From Athripsodes cinereus (Eukaryota > Arthropoda > Insecta > Trichoptera > Leptoceridae), in the NCBI GenBank assembly GCA_947579605.1, contig OX388322.1:5394001-5458000 (forward strand): 64,000 bases of DNA, in the 5' to 3' direction. The position numbers and the translations under genes are program-made. Each line of letters begins with the position of its first letter. Within the stretch, counting starts at the first letter, position 1. Below, one piece after another: positions 53,602-64,000 of this stretch. Below the pieces are notes generated by a model, which searched no databases, was not told the origin of the DNA, and saw nothing but the letters and a program-made list of their open reading frames with translations.

Positions 53602-54275
53602 AATTCGACACCCCCTTCTTGACGGAAAAATTATGTTCAATGATACTTAAATTATTCTTAACCAATTACAAGTCCCGAAAAAATTACATCATTCTTAAAT
53701 TATTACATATACAATCAATAATGTGTGCAAACTAGATAACCAAGGTATGAACCGATATATTTAAAAATTTACTCTAAACCCGATAGGCGCCAACTCATTC
53801 TTCTTATTTAGATGTTCGACGGAGAATGAGTAAGACCGTCATGCTCAATGATAATATTATCGGCAACACACCTGTATCATCCCATCTGCACACCACATAT
53901 TAGTCAAAAATTAAAACCATAATTATTGCCAACTTATAGCCTATATACAGATCATCTTAACTAATGTTGTGTGAACACGTCAGTCCTACCTATCTATTAT
54001 ATACAATTATTTACAACTTAACACTAATCTTACCTACATGTTATCCTTAGCTTACCTAAACTCTACTTAAACTGCGCAGTTTAACTATTATTTACACTAA
54101 CTACCTTTCTACATACACGCACCTACCTAACTATTTATATATTTACAATTGATTAATTATGAAAGAATTTTTTATATTGCACTCATATTTACACGCGATG
54201 ATTTAAGGATACTAGGTATTTACAATTACAATTTACAACGATTATGATTTTTTTTAAGAGACACGTATAATATAT
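53602..54275 (-). other. 3' noncoding region of long-LTR gypsy element, with polypurine tract
   Basis: About 670 bases between the pol stop and the 3' LTR in element sense. The end next to the LTR reads AAGAAGGGGGTGTCGAATT (purine-rich). It contains five exact TGTAAATA motifs in element sense, at + coordinates 54008, 54089, 54140, 54186 and 54217. Confidence 0.8.
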
Positions 54276-57200
54276 TTACTCAGCCGTTTCTTCTAATAGC
54301 TCTCCGCCAACTTCCTCTTGTACAGACTCGATGTCTTCCGTAGTGTTTGGGGCTGATCGAAGGTTATCTACGTGAACCTTGATAGGTTTTCCACGTCTGT
54401 CAATCCAATATACGTTTCCTCGGCCAACCGACATCAAAACAGAGTAAGGCCCTGACCATTTTGGCGCAAAACCTCCATGAAACCCAGCTAAGTGATTTGA
54501 AGTAGGATGTTCTTTCATCATGACTTCTTGACCGGTGGTAAATTTAGGTAAGGTGGTCGTCGCAGACGCATATTTTTCACAATAACGTGCTTGATTTTGA
54601 CGTATTAAGTTATCCTCGTCTGTGCGGTCACGTGCTTGTTCCACTTGATCGTTATCCGATGCAGGTATATGTGCCCATTCTCCTGGCTGCTTCCGTTCAT
54701 ATCCTAATAAGGCCTGTGATGGGGTTACTCCTGTAGCGTCGTTACGTCGACCTCGAAGCGCTCCAATTATTCGAGGTAAGCACTCATCCCAATGACGATG
54801 TTCTCTATTCAGAAGATGAATCCTTAATCCCTTCTTGATTTCCTGGTTTCTTCTCTCCGTTATGTTCGCTCTGGCATGGTAAACTGCAGTGGTCCAATGT
54901 TGGCATTGCCAACGCTCGATGGCCAACTTCCATGATCTATGTATAAATTGTCGTCCATTATCTGAGAGTATGGCCCTTGGATAACCATATCGTGAGAATA
55001 CTTCCGTTTCCAGGATCCTTACGATTTGAGATGCTTGTCCAGTCTTTATTGGAAATGCTTCCACCCACTTGGAAAACATATCGGTGACTACCAGTAGGCA
55101 CTTGTTTCCTTTCAATGATCGTGGATAAGGCCCCATTAAATCTACTGCTACAATTTCAAAAGCCTGCTGTGCTTGGTATGCTCCTAAGGGAGCATGTGGA
55201 CGGTCGGGCAAAGCTCTTGCTTTTGCGCACACGATGCATCTTTTTACGTATCGCCTTATATCACTGTTCATTCCGGACCATAAATAGTATTGTCGGACAG
55301 CTCTGATCGTCTCTTTCTCTCCAGGATGTCCTGCTCGACACCCATTATGATAACTTTTGATCACTTTCGAGATCATAAATTTAGGTACGATCATTTTCTC
55401 TGTCTCACCATCTTCCATAGCACGATAAAGGCAACCGTCACGTAATCGATAAAATTGATTTTCTGTATTGGGATTGGAATTGTCCGCCGAAACTTGATGC
55501 TCTAAGCTACTGATGAGCCTCATAATCCTAACATCAGATCTCTGAGCCATACGCACTTTATCTGCTAATCCTATGGTAATATCTTCGTCACTGGAAGCTT
55601 GATGTTGACGTGACGATCCTAATTCATCTTCAATATGCATCACTTGTGGAACATTGGATCCTGTCTTCCAGCCTTCCTGGTGTACTGCTGGATACATGGC
55701 TCTACTAATTTCCGTATCTGGGTAAGTAAGAACTTGCTCGGGGCTACGAGAAAGATAATCCGGAAGTTGATTCTTCTCGCCGGGACAATGTTCAATGGTG
55801 AAATTATATTCTTGAAGAAGCAATGCCCACCTTGTAAACTTGGCTCGTTCATCCTTGGCGCTGTCCAACCATGTTAAGGCTCTGTTGTCGGTCCTCAAGA
55901 TAAAATGTCTACCTTCTAAGAAGGCACGGTATCTTTTGATGGCCCACACTGCGGCCCATGCTTCTTGCTCATTGGAGTGCCATTTTCGCTCAGCGTCAGT
56001 AAAACGAGCACTTGCATAAGAGATAACATCTCTACCACCATCTGAACGTTCATGAAATAATACTGCTGCAACACCCAGCATGCTTGCGTCCGTTTGTAAA
56101 ATAAACTTTCGGGTAAAATCAGGTCTGCATAGGGTCTTTGGCTTAGTCATCTCAACCTTGATACGCTCCATTGCTTGGTTAGCACGTGTATTCCATTTAA
56201 ATGGTCTTTTAACACTTAACAAATCTGTAAGTGGTGCTGCTAATTCAGAGAAACGAGGTATATACTCCCGCAACCAGTTGCATAAACCTAGAAAAGCGCG
56301 TAATTGTTTTCTGGTTGTTGGGACAGGAGTGTCCATTACGCTAATCTCGTGAACCTTTTGTGCCTGGTTTCCGGAAGCTGTTACAACATGGCCCAGGTAG
56401 TCTATTTCCTTGGTGACAAGTTTACATTTATCGGCCGCACATCGAAGACTATACTGTTGTAATCTTTCCATAACCAACCGTAGATGACGTTTATGTGACT
56501 CCCAATCTGGTGAATATATTATCAGATCGTCTAAGTAAACAAGCACAAATTCTCGTAAGTAACCTGCAAGCACTTCCTGTGACATAATTTTCTGGAAAGT
56601 TCGAGGAGAACCCTTCAAACCAAAAGGCATAACTTTAAATTGATAAGATGCGCCATCAGGCGTGGTGAACGCAGTATAAATCTTGGAATCCTCATCCATT
56701 GGCACCTGCCAATATCCCTTCTGTAAATCTATTGTTGAGAATAACTTTGCGTTGCCCAAGTCTTTAAGTGTCTCATGAATGATAGGTAAGGGAGAAGCTG
56801 CATCTTCGGTGACGTCATTCAGTTTTCGGTAATCTACACAAAATCTATACTCGTCTTTGCCTTTCTTGGGAACCATAACGATTGGAAAGCTGTACGGAGA
56901 TCTGCTTGCTTCAATTACTCCATCCGCTAGCATTCCTTCAAGTTGGGAGTATAAGTTACGTTTCTTAGCATCTGACAGCTTATAAGGTGGAAGTCTAATA
57001 GGTGCGTTATCCCGCAGTGTGATGGTGTGAGGTTGTAACGGCGCAGGACCAGCATATGGCAAGAAGATATCCTTAAATTCATCCAGAATCTCGTTCAGCT
57101 CCTCATGTTCGGTCCTGGACAATGTGGCTGGTAGTTCTGGAAACTCTACTTTTCTTGAATCGATACCAGCTCTTCTTACTGGCAAAAGGTGCGTTGTCAT

Positions 57201-57859
57201 CCGTTCCTCTCTTCCAAAATGTAAACATCCTCGATACAGGTCCAAAACTGCCTGATGTTTAGCCAACCATTCTATGCCAAGAATTATGTCTTCCCGGAGA
57301 TCTTCTGATACCAAAAACTCCTCCTCCATTATTGCCTCCTGTACCTGCATCTTCAATAAAATCGTTCCATGTACATCCATACGCGTACCAAAATTTGCCA
57401 ACTGCAATTTTTTTATGGATGTATTTTGTACATTTCCCTCTACCAGGGATAACTTGATAAGGTTGTGGGATGACGCTGAATCCACCAATGCAATTCGCTC
57501 CTTGCCGCTTATTTGTATTCTTATCTTAGGAAGAACGACACGCCCAGGGTTGGTGATGATATTACACTCAGGAGTTACTTCAACTTCAATGGCATCGAAG
57601 TCTTCTACAGGCAGCCTCCTTGGAACATGCATATCCTCCACTTGGATATGTCCGTGGGATGTGTTATCCACGCTTTGTTCACTCTGGAGACTCCTATTTC
57701 CTCTTCCTTCACCATCCGAGTGTATCATCGCTTCGACAATAACTGTCTGTACTGCTGGCTCTTCGTCTGGGTGGGGTTCTTCGATGGTGGCCGTATCTCT
57801 TAGTCGCGGTGCCCTTGGGTTGGACGAGGTCCGAACTGTCCTTGACCCGGGCGTTGTCC
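54276..57859 (-). CDS. Pol of long-LTR gypsy element: protease, RT, RNase H, integrase
   Basis: Read as a -1 extension of Gag. The first in-frame ATG is at 57728, giving 1150 residues (numbering used here). Protease motif ALVDSASSHNLI near residue 83 (D-S-A). RT with FRVDYRKLND-type motif (here FCVDYRKLND) and FVLVYLDDLIIYS (YLDD near 397). RNase H with LQTDASMLGVAAVL near 545 and LRTDNRALTWL. Integrase HHCC region at about 803-840 (AGHPGEKETIR to CIVCAKARA). Core with VAVDLMGPY (D about 860), ILSDNGRQF (D about 923) and ITERRNQ (E about 957). GPY/F module KWSGPYSVL near 1095. The tail is Glu-rich. It is fully open and of normal length. No env ORF follows. Confidence 0.95.
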
Positions 57860-58879
57860 GTTTAAAGGCCGATTATTAGATTGAGAAGCTTGTCCGTTAT
57901 GTGGAGAATTTCGTCCGTTTCGTCGAGAATCTTGTCCGTTATGCTGAGTGTTTTGTCCGTTATACTGAAAGCTTTGCGAGTTTTGTTCGTTGTTCCAGGA
58001 GTTATGATTGCGTCCGTTATTTCGATAGTTACGATAATTGCGTCCGTTATTCCGAGAGTTATTTCCGTTGTACCGTGGGTACTGTCCGTTCCGTCTCGTA
58101 TTGTGTTGCACATTGTTATCGCCTCTTTCCATCGGTTCATCTTCTCTCTCCTCCCTGTGTGTTGTTTCTTGATAAAGAGCTTCGATTGGCGATTCAATGT
58201 CCTTCACCTTTGTCCATAATTCATCAAAACTACTCCCGACGTTCCTTCCGATCCTTTCACGATATTTCAAAGTCATAAGTCCGACAGTACGAAGAAGTAA
58301 TGCGTGTTTCCAAGGTTTATCCCCATACACTTTGGAATATACCCGTGCTTTTCTTTCGAGAAATGTAATTCCTGACTCACGAATGTCTTGTTCATTTGTC
58401 AAGATATGTGATTTAAGGGCCGTCCTGTATTCCTCACCGGTGTATCTTGCTAAAAAGAGACTTTTAAATACGTGCCACCTAAAATGGTTACTTCCTGTTC
58501 TCTGCCACCAAAACCGAGCCGATCCCTTGAGCTTTTTAGCTACTTCTGCAACACGGTCATCTTCATGTACATCTACTTTATTGAAATAGGTCTCACAATA
58601 CCTAATGAATTTTTCCGGGGATTCTTCAGGCCTCCCCTCGAAGTTCATCGGAACGCCGTCCCTCCTTTCATTCATTACATATATGACCTCTCGCTGTATC
58701 GTTTGACTCTCCTCTTCATGTTGACTTCTAGACGTATTTGTATTTTCCCCGGACTCTGTGGTAGTTCTTCCCGAACTCCTTAAGTCCTCACGAGATACGA
58801 CAGACATAAATACATATTTAAACAATAATAAAAATCCACCGATGCCTATAGTTGCACCACCCACAATAAGAGGAAACAT
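57800..58879 (-). CDS. Gag of long-LTR gypsy element, with N-terminal hydrophobic segment
   Basis: 359 residues. Residues about 3-27 (MFPLIVGGATIGIGGFLLLF...) form a hydrophobic, Gly-rich stretch that would pass as a membrane segment, which is unusual for Gag. A capsid-like region follows (VPMNFEGRPEESPEKFIRYC, WWQRTGSNHFRWHVFKSLFLARY). From about residue 255 the tail is extremely Asn/Gly/Gln/Arg-rich with recurring NGQ and NGRN motifs, and there is no CCHC zinc knuckle. The ATG at 58879 has A at -3. Translation from Met25 would omit the hydrophobic segment. The stop at 57800 lies beyond the frameshift heptamer at 57860-57866. Confidence 0.88.
   Translation of the reverse strand: MFPLIVGGATIGIGGFLLLFKYVFMSVVSREDLRSSGRTTTESGENTNTSRSQHEEESQTIQREVIYVMNERRDGVPMNFEGRPEESPEKFIRYCETYFNKVDVHEDDRVAEVAKKLKGSARFWWQRTGSNHFRWHVFKSLFLARYTGEEYRTALKSHILTNEQDIRESGITFLERKARVYSKVYGDKPWKHALLLRTVGLMTLKYRERIGRNVGSSFDELWTKVKDIESPIEALYQETTHREEREDEPMERGDNNVQHNTRRNGQYPRYNGNNSRNNGRNYRNYRNNGRNHNSWNNEQNSQSFQYNGQNTQHNGQDSRRNGRNSPHNGQASQSNNRPLNGQRPGQGQFGPRPTQGHRD
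57860..57866 (-). promoter_or_regulatory. -1 ribosomal frameshift site between gag and pol
   Basis: On the - strand, in gag frame, the codons are CCT TTA AAC GGA, so T-TTA-AAC is a canonical slippery heptamer. The -1 frame from there is open, without a stop, into the Pol frame that holds protease and RT. Confidence 0.8.
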
Positions 58880-58967
58880 TTTGAATGATTAATTATATAA
58901 AACAATAACACAAATAATCAGGTTCGTTTTAGCGATTATACCGATAATAGGTATTTTTTCGCTAAAT

Positions 58968-58991
58968 CCACCACGTTGGGACCGCCAATAT
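58968..58991 (-). other. Primer-binding-site candidate (tRNA-Lys-like with 2-nt insertion)
   Basis: In element sense the sequence after the LTR is ATATTGGCGGTCCCAACGTGG. The classic tRNA-Lys1,2 site is TGGCGCCCAACGTGGGGC. The match is good if GT is looped out after TGGCG. The tRNA sequence is from memory. Confidence 0.5.
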
Positions 58992-61123
58992 AACGTGAGC
59001 TCCCGTGGTAGTACTTTGCCACGGCTAGCTTGGGGGCCACGTTACAAGATATGTTCCTCTTAAGTAGGTGGGTACTAATATACAAAATAAAAAAAATAAT
59101 AATTATAATTATAAATACGATTTATTCAAGGGAATAAATTATATGCATGGACCAATGCAAAATAAACTCAAACAATAACACTGACGTGTTCACACAGTAA
59201 AAAAAAAACACATGTAAGTACTATTATCATATAGTAATAGAATATAAGTAATGTACAAAAATTATAAATAAAAAACAATTACTTCTTCGATGCGCTGGCT
59301 AAACGCGAGGGCGCGACCCTCAGCGATTGTAGTACAATTAACACAATGTCTATATATGTGTCACGAAGAGTCCAGTTGCAGTGCACAAATATAGTTCCCG
59401 ATGAACAACTTCACAATGGAATATTTTATCAATAGTCTATTAATCACTCGTCGAATATATGATATTGCAATCAAATTAAAAAAATAGTCTCAGATGATAG
59501 TAATGAAATTCACTTTTCAATTTATTTCTCACTTTCGATGAATCACTTCTCACTTAGGTATTTGTATATCGTAAATACCTAGCAGACAAGGCGAGTACTA
59601 TATCGGTGTTACGCGCACGGATGTTGAAAAACTTCTGAACTCTCGTCCTTGAACTGCGCTGGCTTATATAGTTCTCCGGGGCGGCAGACAGAGACAGAAA
59701 TAAAATTGTTCTGTCTCCTTCTATGTCCTTGTACTTTTCTTCAATGGCAGTATAAAATAGTATGTATTTTAAATTTGATTGCTTTATCATAATATGAAGA
59801 ATATTAAAATGATTAAAATGCGATGTTTTTTTTCTTTCTTGAAGTTACAGCCGTTTTTCGGAAGATAATTATCAAACAAGATTATTTACATACATTTGAA
59901 TTATGGAACAAATACTTAACTTATCTTAACATATGCAAAATTATTTACAATCAATTTTCACCTAGATATCTACATCTCTAAACAACAATTTATTTAATTA
60001 AATACATTTTCATGTTCTTTTGATATACATAGGTATCGTAGAATTTTAAAACAATAGTTATGACTCTAAGATTATCATAAAGTTTGATCCTATACCTACC
60101 GATACAATTTACTTAGCAACATCAATTTATAATTTACATACTCGATCTACTTTAAATATAAAACAAATCTCAATTGTAACATATCGTCATAATATATTAT
60201 TGAAATCATTATATATTATTAGTGTACACCTCTGTCTATCAACAAGCAATTATTTACATATCAAACATTATTTTTTCTTATAATATCCAATTATTTACAT
60301 ACGTCCTTAATCAAATTTATAATTACAATTGTTTTTTTTTTAATATGCAAAACTTTCTTTATACCTATCTCAATGCCAGATATTAAGTCCAAATTATATT
60401 TTTCAATATAGTGACAATATCCCATAAGTCGTGTGACTTGATAGATATTTATTAGATACAATGAATCAGTGATACAATTAATCATTGGATGAACACATCT
60501 ATATAATTATAATAAAATTTATTCTTTCCGTACTAGTAAATATTAACTACCTACTATATTATTTACATTTTTACCTATTTAAACATTTCTTTTACTCAAT
60601 TATTTACTATATGCAATATTTACACAGGTTAGGTATATTTTAGGATCTCTCATACGACCCAATGTATTATCACATACATCATATCAAAAATCATACAAAA
60701 TAAATTAGAATTAAAATATTCCTATACCTAGCGCGGACATTAGTCATTATTAATAAACAGGTGTAAAAACAAAACACTTTGTTATACAAAAGGGAATATC
60801 ATAAAGCCATTAATATTTTTGTAGAAAAAGTTACAACAAAATAAAATTACCCAGCGGCTAAGTGAGTAGTCACCAGAACTCTCATTGTTATATGGGATAG
60901 TTATAATCCTGCCATTGTTTATTTAACTTTCACTAATACATACAATAGTATCTAAGTGCAGGTAGATATATAGGTAGGTACATAAAAATAGATGCATCAA
61001 TATTTGGATTTTTCTAGACTTTCTTGCGAACTCTATTATTTGAAATAAATATTCCCGTATCAACAAAACAATATTATATTCATCATAATGTTTTCCGTCA
61101 TAATTAATTGGCAATGCATATCA
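58992..61123 (-). repeat. 5' LTR (element sense) of the long-LTR gypsy element
   Basis: 2132 bp. On the - strand a TATATAAG box lies at 59663-59670, leaving about 1.45 kb of U3 upstream and about 0.65 kb of R-U5 downstream. Small ORFs inside recur at the same offsets in the other LTR and are not genes. Confidence 0.93.
59663..59670 (-). promoter_or_regulatory. TATA box of the long LTR
   Basis: CTATATAAGCCAGCGCAGTTC on the - strand, with GTTCAGAAG further downstream. This is the most convincing core promoter in the LTR. The same sequence is in the other LTR at 52141-52148. Confidence 0.6.
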
Positions 61124-61128
61124 AGTAT

Positions 61129-63084
61129 TAAAGAATAATATCACGATTATGTATTATTTTGCAACTAAAAACAAAGTTTCAACAAACTAATATTACATCT
61201 TACTTCCGCTGTTTGATTGTATTTGAATATGTTCGTTAAAAATCTTAATATACTGAGTTGACTGCTGTTGAACGATAAGTTTAGTATCATCTGAAACGCA
61301 AACGCGAATTTAATTAATTTGTGCATAAATTTGTTGTCACAAATTCAAGTAATTCAAAGTTTTATATATTACGGCAATTTATAAAAGATAAAAACGAAGA
61401 TAATTCGTAGCTAAGTGGTATTCTAATGGGAGAGGTTGTCAAACAGAAACAAAATAATGTAGGTACATTCGAATTCACAGAAATTTCTATCCGACGAACT
61501 CATAGATAGTATTATTTCTCATATTCTGGTCTCCGGTGAGAAACCCTCCTCCTCTAAATGTTATGCTGGTCATCATCGATAATAAGTTAATAAATTGAGA
61601 AAATAAAAACATAATCTCATATCGTTTCATATATTCAAATAAAACAAGCAATAAAAACAACAGACACACATGTTTTTCGATATAAATTGAATTATAGATG
61701 TAAATTTAACAAAAGAAACTACCACAATAGGCATAGAAAATACAACGTCACTTTATTTCGTAGTGCCTTGGACGGGACATGAACCCGCAGCCGACATTTT
61801 TCGCAACATCTTTACATCAGAAGACAGAAATAGATTTCTTTTGTGAATTAAGTTACCGATTATAGTGAGGTAAAAACTGCTAGTTTTATTACAAGGTTTC
61901 ATTACAGTAATTACTTTTTAGATTAGAAAAACGATTATATCAAATCACGCCCTCGTATGAATTCGTCACACAAAAAGAAAGATATGTACCTAATTAGTTT
62001 TGTTTTCGGTTTTTGCACTCAAATTGAAACGTTTCAATAAAACTAAGTATGATATAGTTAATCTGGGTATAAGTTTAATTAAAAACTAATGAACTTATTA
62101 TCCAAAAGTGTTGAAACTTGTTCATAATTTGCATATAATGAACGTACAAGAAACTTTTGCCTTTGTGACGTTTAAAAATAAACAAGATGTTTCAAATATT
62201 CACTGTGTAGATGTTGAGGCAATAGAATTGGATGGATTGATAATGTCCTTATAAGACGAAAGACTTCTTTCCCAATAATAAAACATAATATAGAAGAAAA
62301 AACCATTTGTGGTTGGCACTTGATCATTAAATTGAAGAAATTAATAATGAACCTGTGCATCGTATATCCCGTATCAATAGAATTTAAGATATTTCAATAC
62401 AGACAGCACTACCAATTATCATTGTATTAATAATGTCAAATGTCATAATAGAACTGTAATGTTTTGAATACAGTTGTATTTTGACGACATTTACAGATAT
62501 GTATATATAATGAGTTACAATCCATTGGATTGATCTGCAACGAGTTTGGTTTTTCTTCTCCATTCGTCTCTATTCTCCGCCAGTCTTTTCAGCTCTACAG
62601 ATATGAATGGGAGAAATATTCTGTTCTGGAAACTAAACGAACAAAAGTTATATTTTAAACAATATTGTACTATATTTTTACCATTTTCATCACATAACTT
62701 ATCCTTATCAACATTTAAGCTTCATGTAATATTCTTCAATCTTTTCACCGTTTTGACGCAGACAATAAAACCTACATCCCTATTATAGCCATTCGCAAAA
62801 AAACACCCTTAAGGAAAATAAAATAAAAAATGGAGCGTAATGCATCTTCCACTCGGCACCCTAAATAATTACTGGCAATTGTTATGAAGCCCACAGACCC
62901 CATACATAAAGAGATTGATGTTAGGCACTTACATAACTTTTTTTGTCTCGTTTCTACATAGAATGTTAGAAAATTTAACAAAATATTTTAGATGTATGTT
63001 TGGATAGTATGTTAAATCTCAGAAAAAGTTAATAATTTATTACTTACTATCTTTCTCATTTTTTTTTGCAAATGTTCCACAGGA
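61129..63084. other. No gene identified
   Basis: A - strand box-B-like stretch (CTGCGGGTTCATGTCCCG) at about 61775-61792 may be a SINE scrap. Otherwise only short ORFs without domains. Confidence 0.35.
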
Positions 63085-63255
63085 TAACATGATCAAAAAG
63101 ACAATGGACGAAGAAGTAGGACCCAGAAGACCAGGCAGACCAGTGAGCACCTGGATGTCTACAATTGCCAGGGACATGAAAGAGGCAAAGTTGCGCTCGG
63201 AGGACGCAGGGGACCGGAAAACATAAAGGCGAGTGCGAAGAAGAAGAAGAAGTTC
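63085..63255 (+). mobile_element. LINE C-terminal scrap with (GAA)n tail
   Basis: Frame DNMIKKTMDEEVGPRRPGRPVSTWMSTIARDMKEAKL, the GRP..TW block of LINE C-termini, ending in GAAGAAGAAGAAGAAG. Confidence 0.65.
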
Positions 63256-64000
63256 CGATTGTTCCGTAAAAAAACGGTATTTGTAAACCACAACGTAATG
63301 AATATATTTATTATTCTTGTTTAGTTGGTTTATTGTAACTATTATTTTACCCTTCTTGTAAGAGATATAATTGTGATAGAACAGATTTTAAGATTGTGGT
63401 AAAGTGCGTAATATGTAGTTCATAAAAGTACATATTAATAGTATAAATAACAATAAACACAGTTCAAAAAATGTTCTAAAATGAATATAATGTAGGTACG
63501 TTTATTCATTTGACACTCAAAAAGAGAAACAAATGACAGGAGCGCGTCATCATTTGTTTGTTGTTTTGTTATTTAAAAACAACCACTGAAAAACAAAAAA
63601 AAACAATAGGTAGTACTAAAACAAAAAAAAAACAACGTAACATGAACCTTGCGGGTGCAACTTCACGCACGAATTTTTACGGCAAAGGTTTGTTTAACAT
63701 CGAAATTTGTTAAAAAAAGGATTTTTTTTATTTATTTTGTATATTTTTATGTATGATAAGGTTCATTACGCTGTGTACTTTTTTTCAGCCATTGGAGAAT
63801 AAACATCCCTAGGGACTTCGCATTATTATTTTGTGGAAAATGGGTTATCAAAATGTGAGGCGCTTAAAAAGAATTCTTTTTTTTTTTTTTTAAAAAGTAT
63901 GTGTTTATATTTTATTTTATTTTTATTTGATAAAAAAATTTTTTTTTTTAGTGATGTTCCGGACAGATGTTTGTTAAAATTGATTTACAATACTCATCCT
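63256..64000. other. AT-rich DNA with A/T homopolymers
   Basis: Long T-runs near 63880 and 63940. No gene or repeat family recognised up to the window edge. Confidence 0.5.

Larger units (their letters stand above)
51465..61128 (-). mobile_element. Complete Ty3/gypsy element with 2.1-kb LTRs
   Basis: Direct repeats at 51470-53601 and 58992-61123 (2132 bp each, identical by eye) flank gag and pol on the - strand. The 5-mer AGTAT at 51465-51469 and 61124-61128 is the target duplication. In element sense the LTR starts TGATATGC and ends CACGTT. Next to the 5' LTR is a Lys-tRNA-like primer site, and next to the 3' LTR a purine-rich tract. There is no env. At about 2.1 kb the LTRs are long for an insect gypsy element. 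All expected domains are open, so the copy may be competent. Confidence 0.95.

Overview
The window is eukaryotic, visibly AT-rich and almost entirely made of transposable elements. I could not support any host gene. The mix points to an insect genome: BEL/Pao and Ty3/gypsy LTR retrotransposons, an R1-clade LINE, RTE-like and CR1/L2/Jockey-like LINE debris, tRNA-derived SINE-like pieces and a hAT-type MITE. I cannot fix the order from the sequence alone.

Layout. 1-2186: LINE and SINE debris. 2187-8817: a complete, apparently autonomous BEL/Pao element on the + strand (328-bp LTRs that look identical, 5-bp target duplication, one 1694-codon gag-pol frame). 8818-15751: old fragments, including a hAT-type MITE at 13056-13353. 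15752-23599: a Ty3/gypsy element with an env-like region and 538-bp identical LTRs on the + strand. Its interior is rearranged: the integrase core and the env start sit at the 5' side between two copies of the leader, while gag, protease, RT and RNase H follow the second leader and join directly to the env C-terminal part. 24-33 kb: LINE relics, a three-unit 125-bp tandem repeat, and a 28-bp perfect palindrome beside a hammerhead-like core. About 33.15-37.6 kb: an R1-clade LINE on the - strand with two open, overlapping ORFs. 38-51 kb: many short LINE and SINE fragments. 51465-61128: a Ty3/gypsy element on the - strand with unusually long (2132-bp) identical LTRs and open gag and pol. 61-64 kb: sparse debris.

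How it fits together. Both gypsy elements appear to join gag to pol by -1 frameshifting at an in-frame T TTA AAC heptamer. The BEL element uses a single frame. The R1 element uses a 14-nt ORF overlap. All three LTR pairs look identical, so these insertions are recent relative to the decayed LINE and SINE background. The observations most worth checking are the permuted gypsy element, the cluster of eleven UGUAAAUA (PUF-site-like) motifs in the 3' transcript region of the 51-61 kb element, that element's Gag (N-terminal hydrophobic segment, no zinc knuckle), and an eight-copy short interspersed repeat that I do not recognise.
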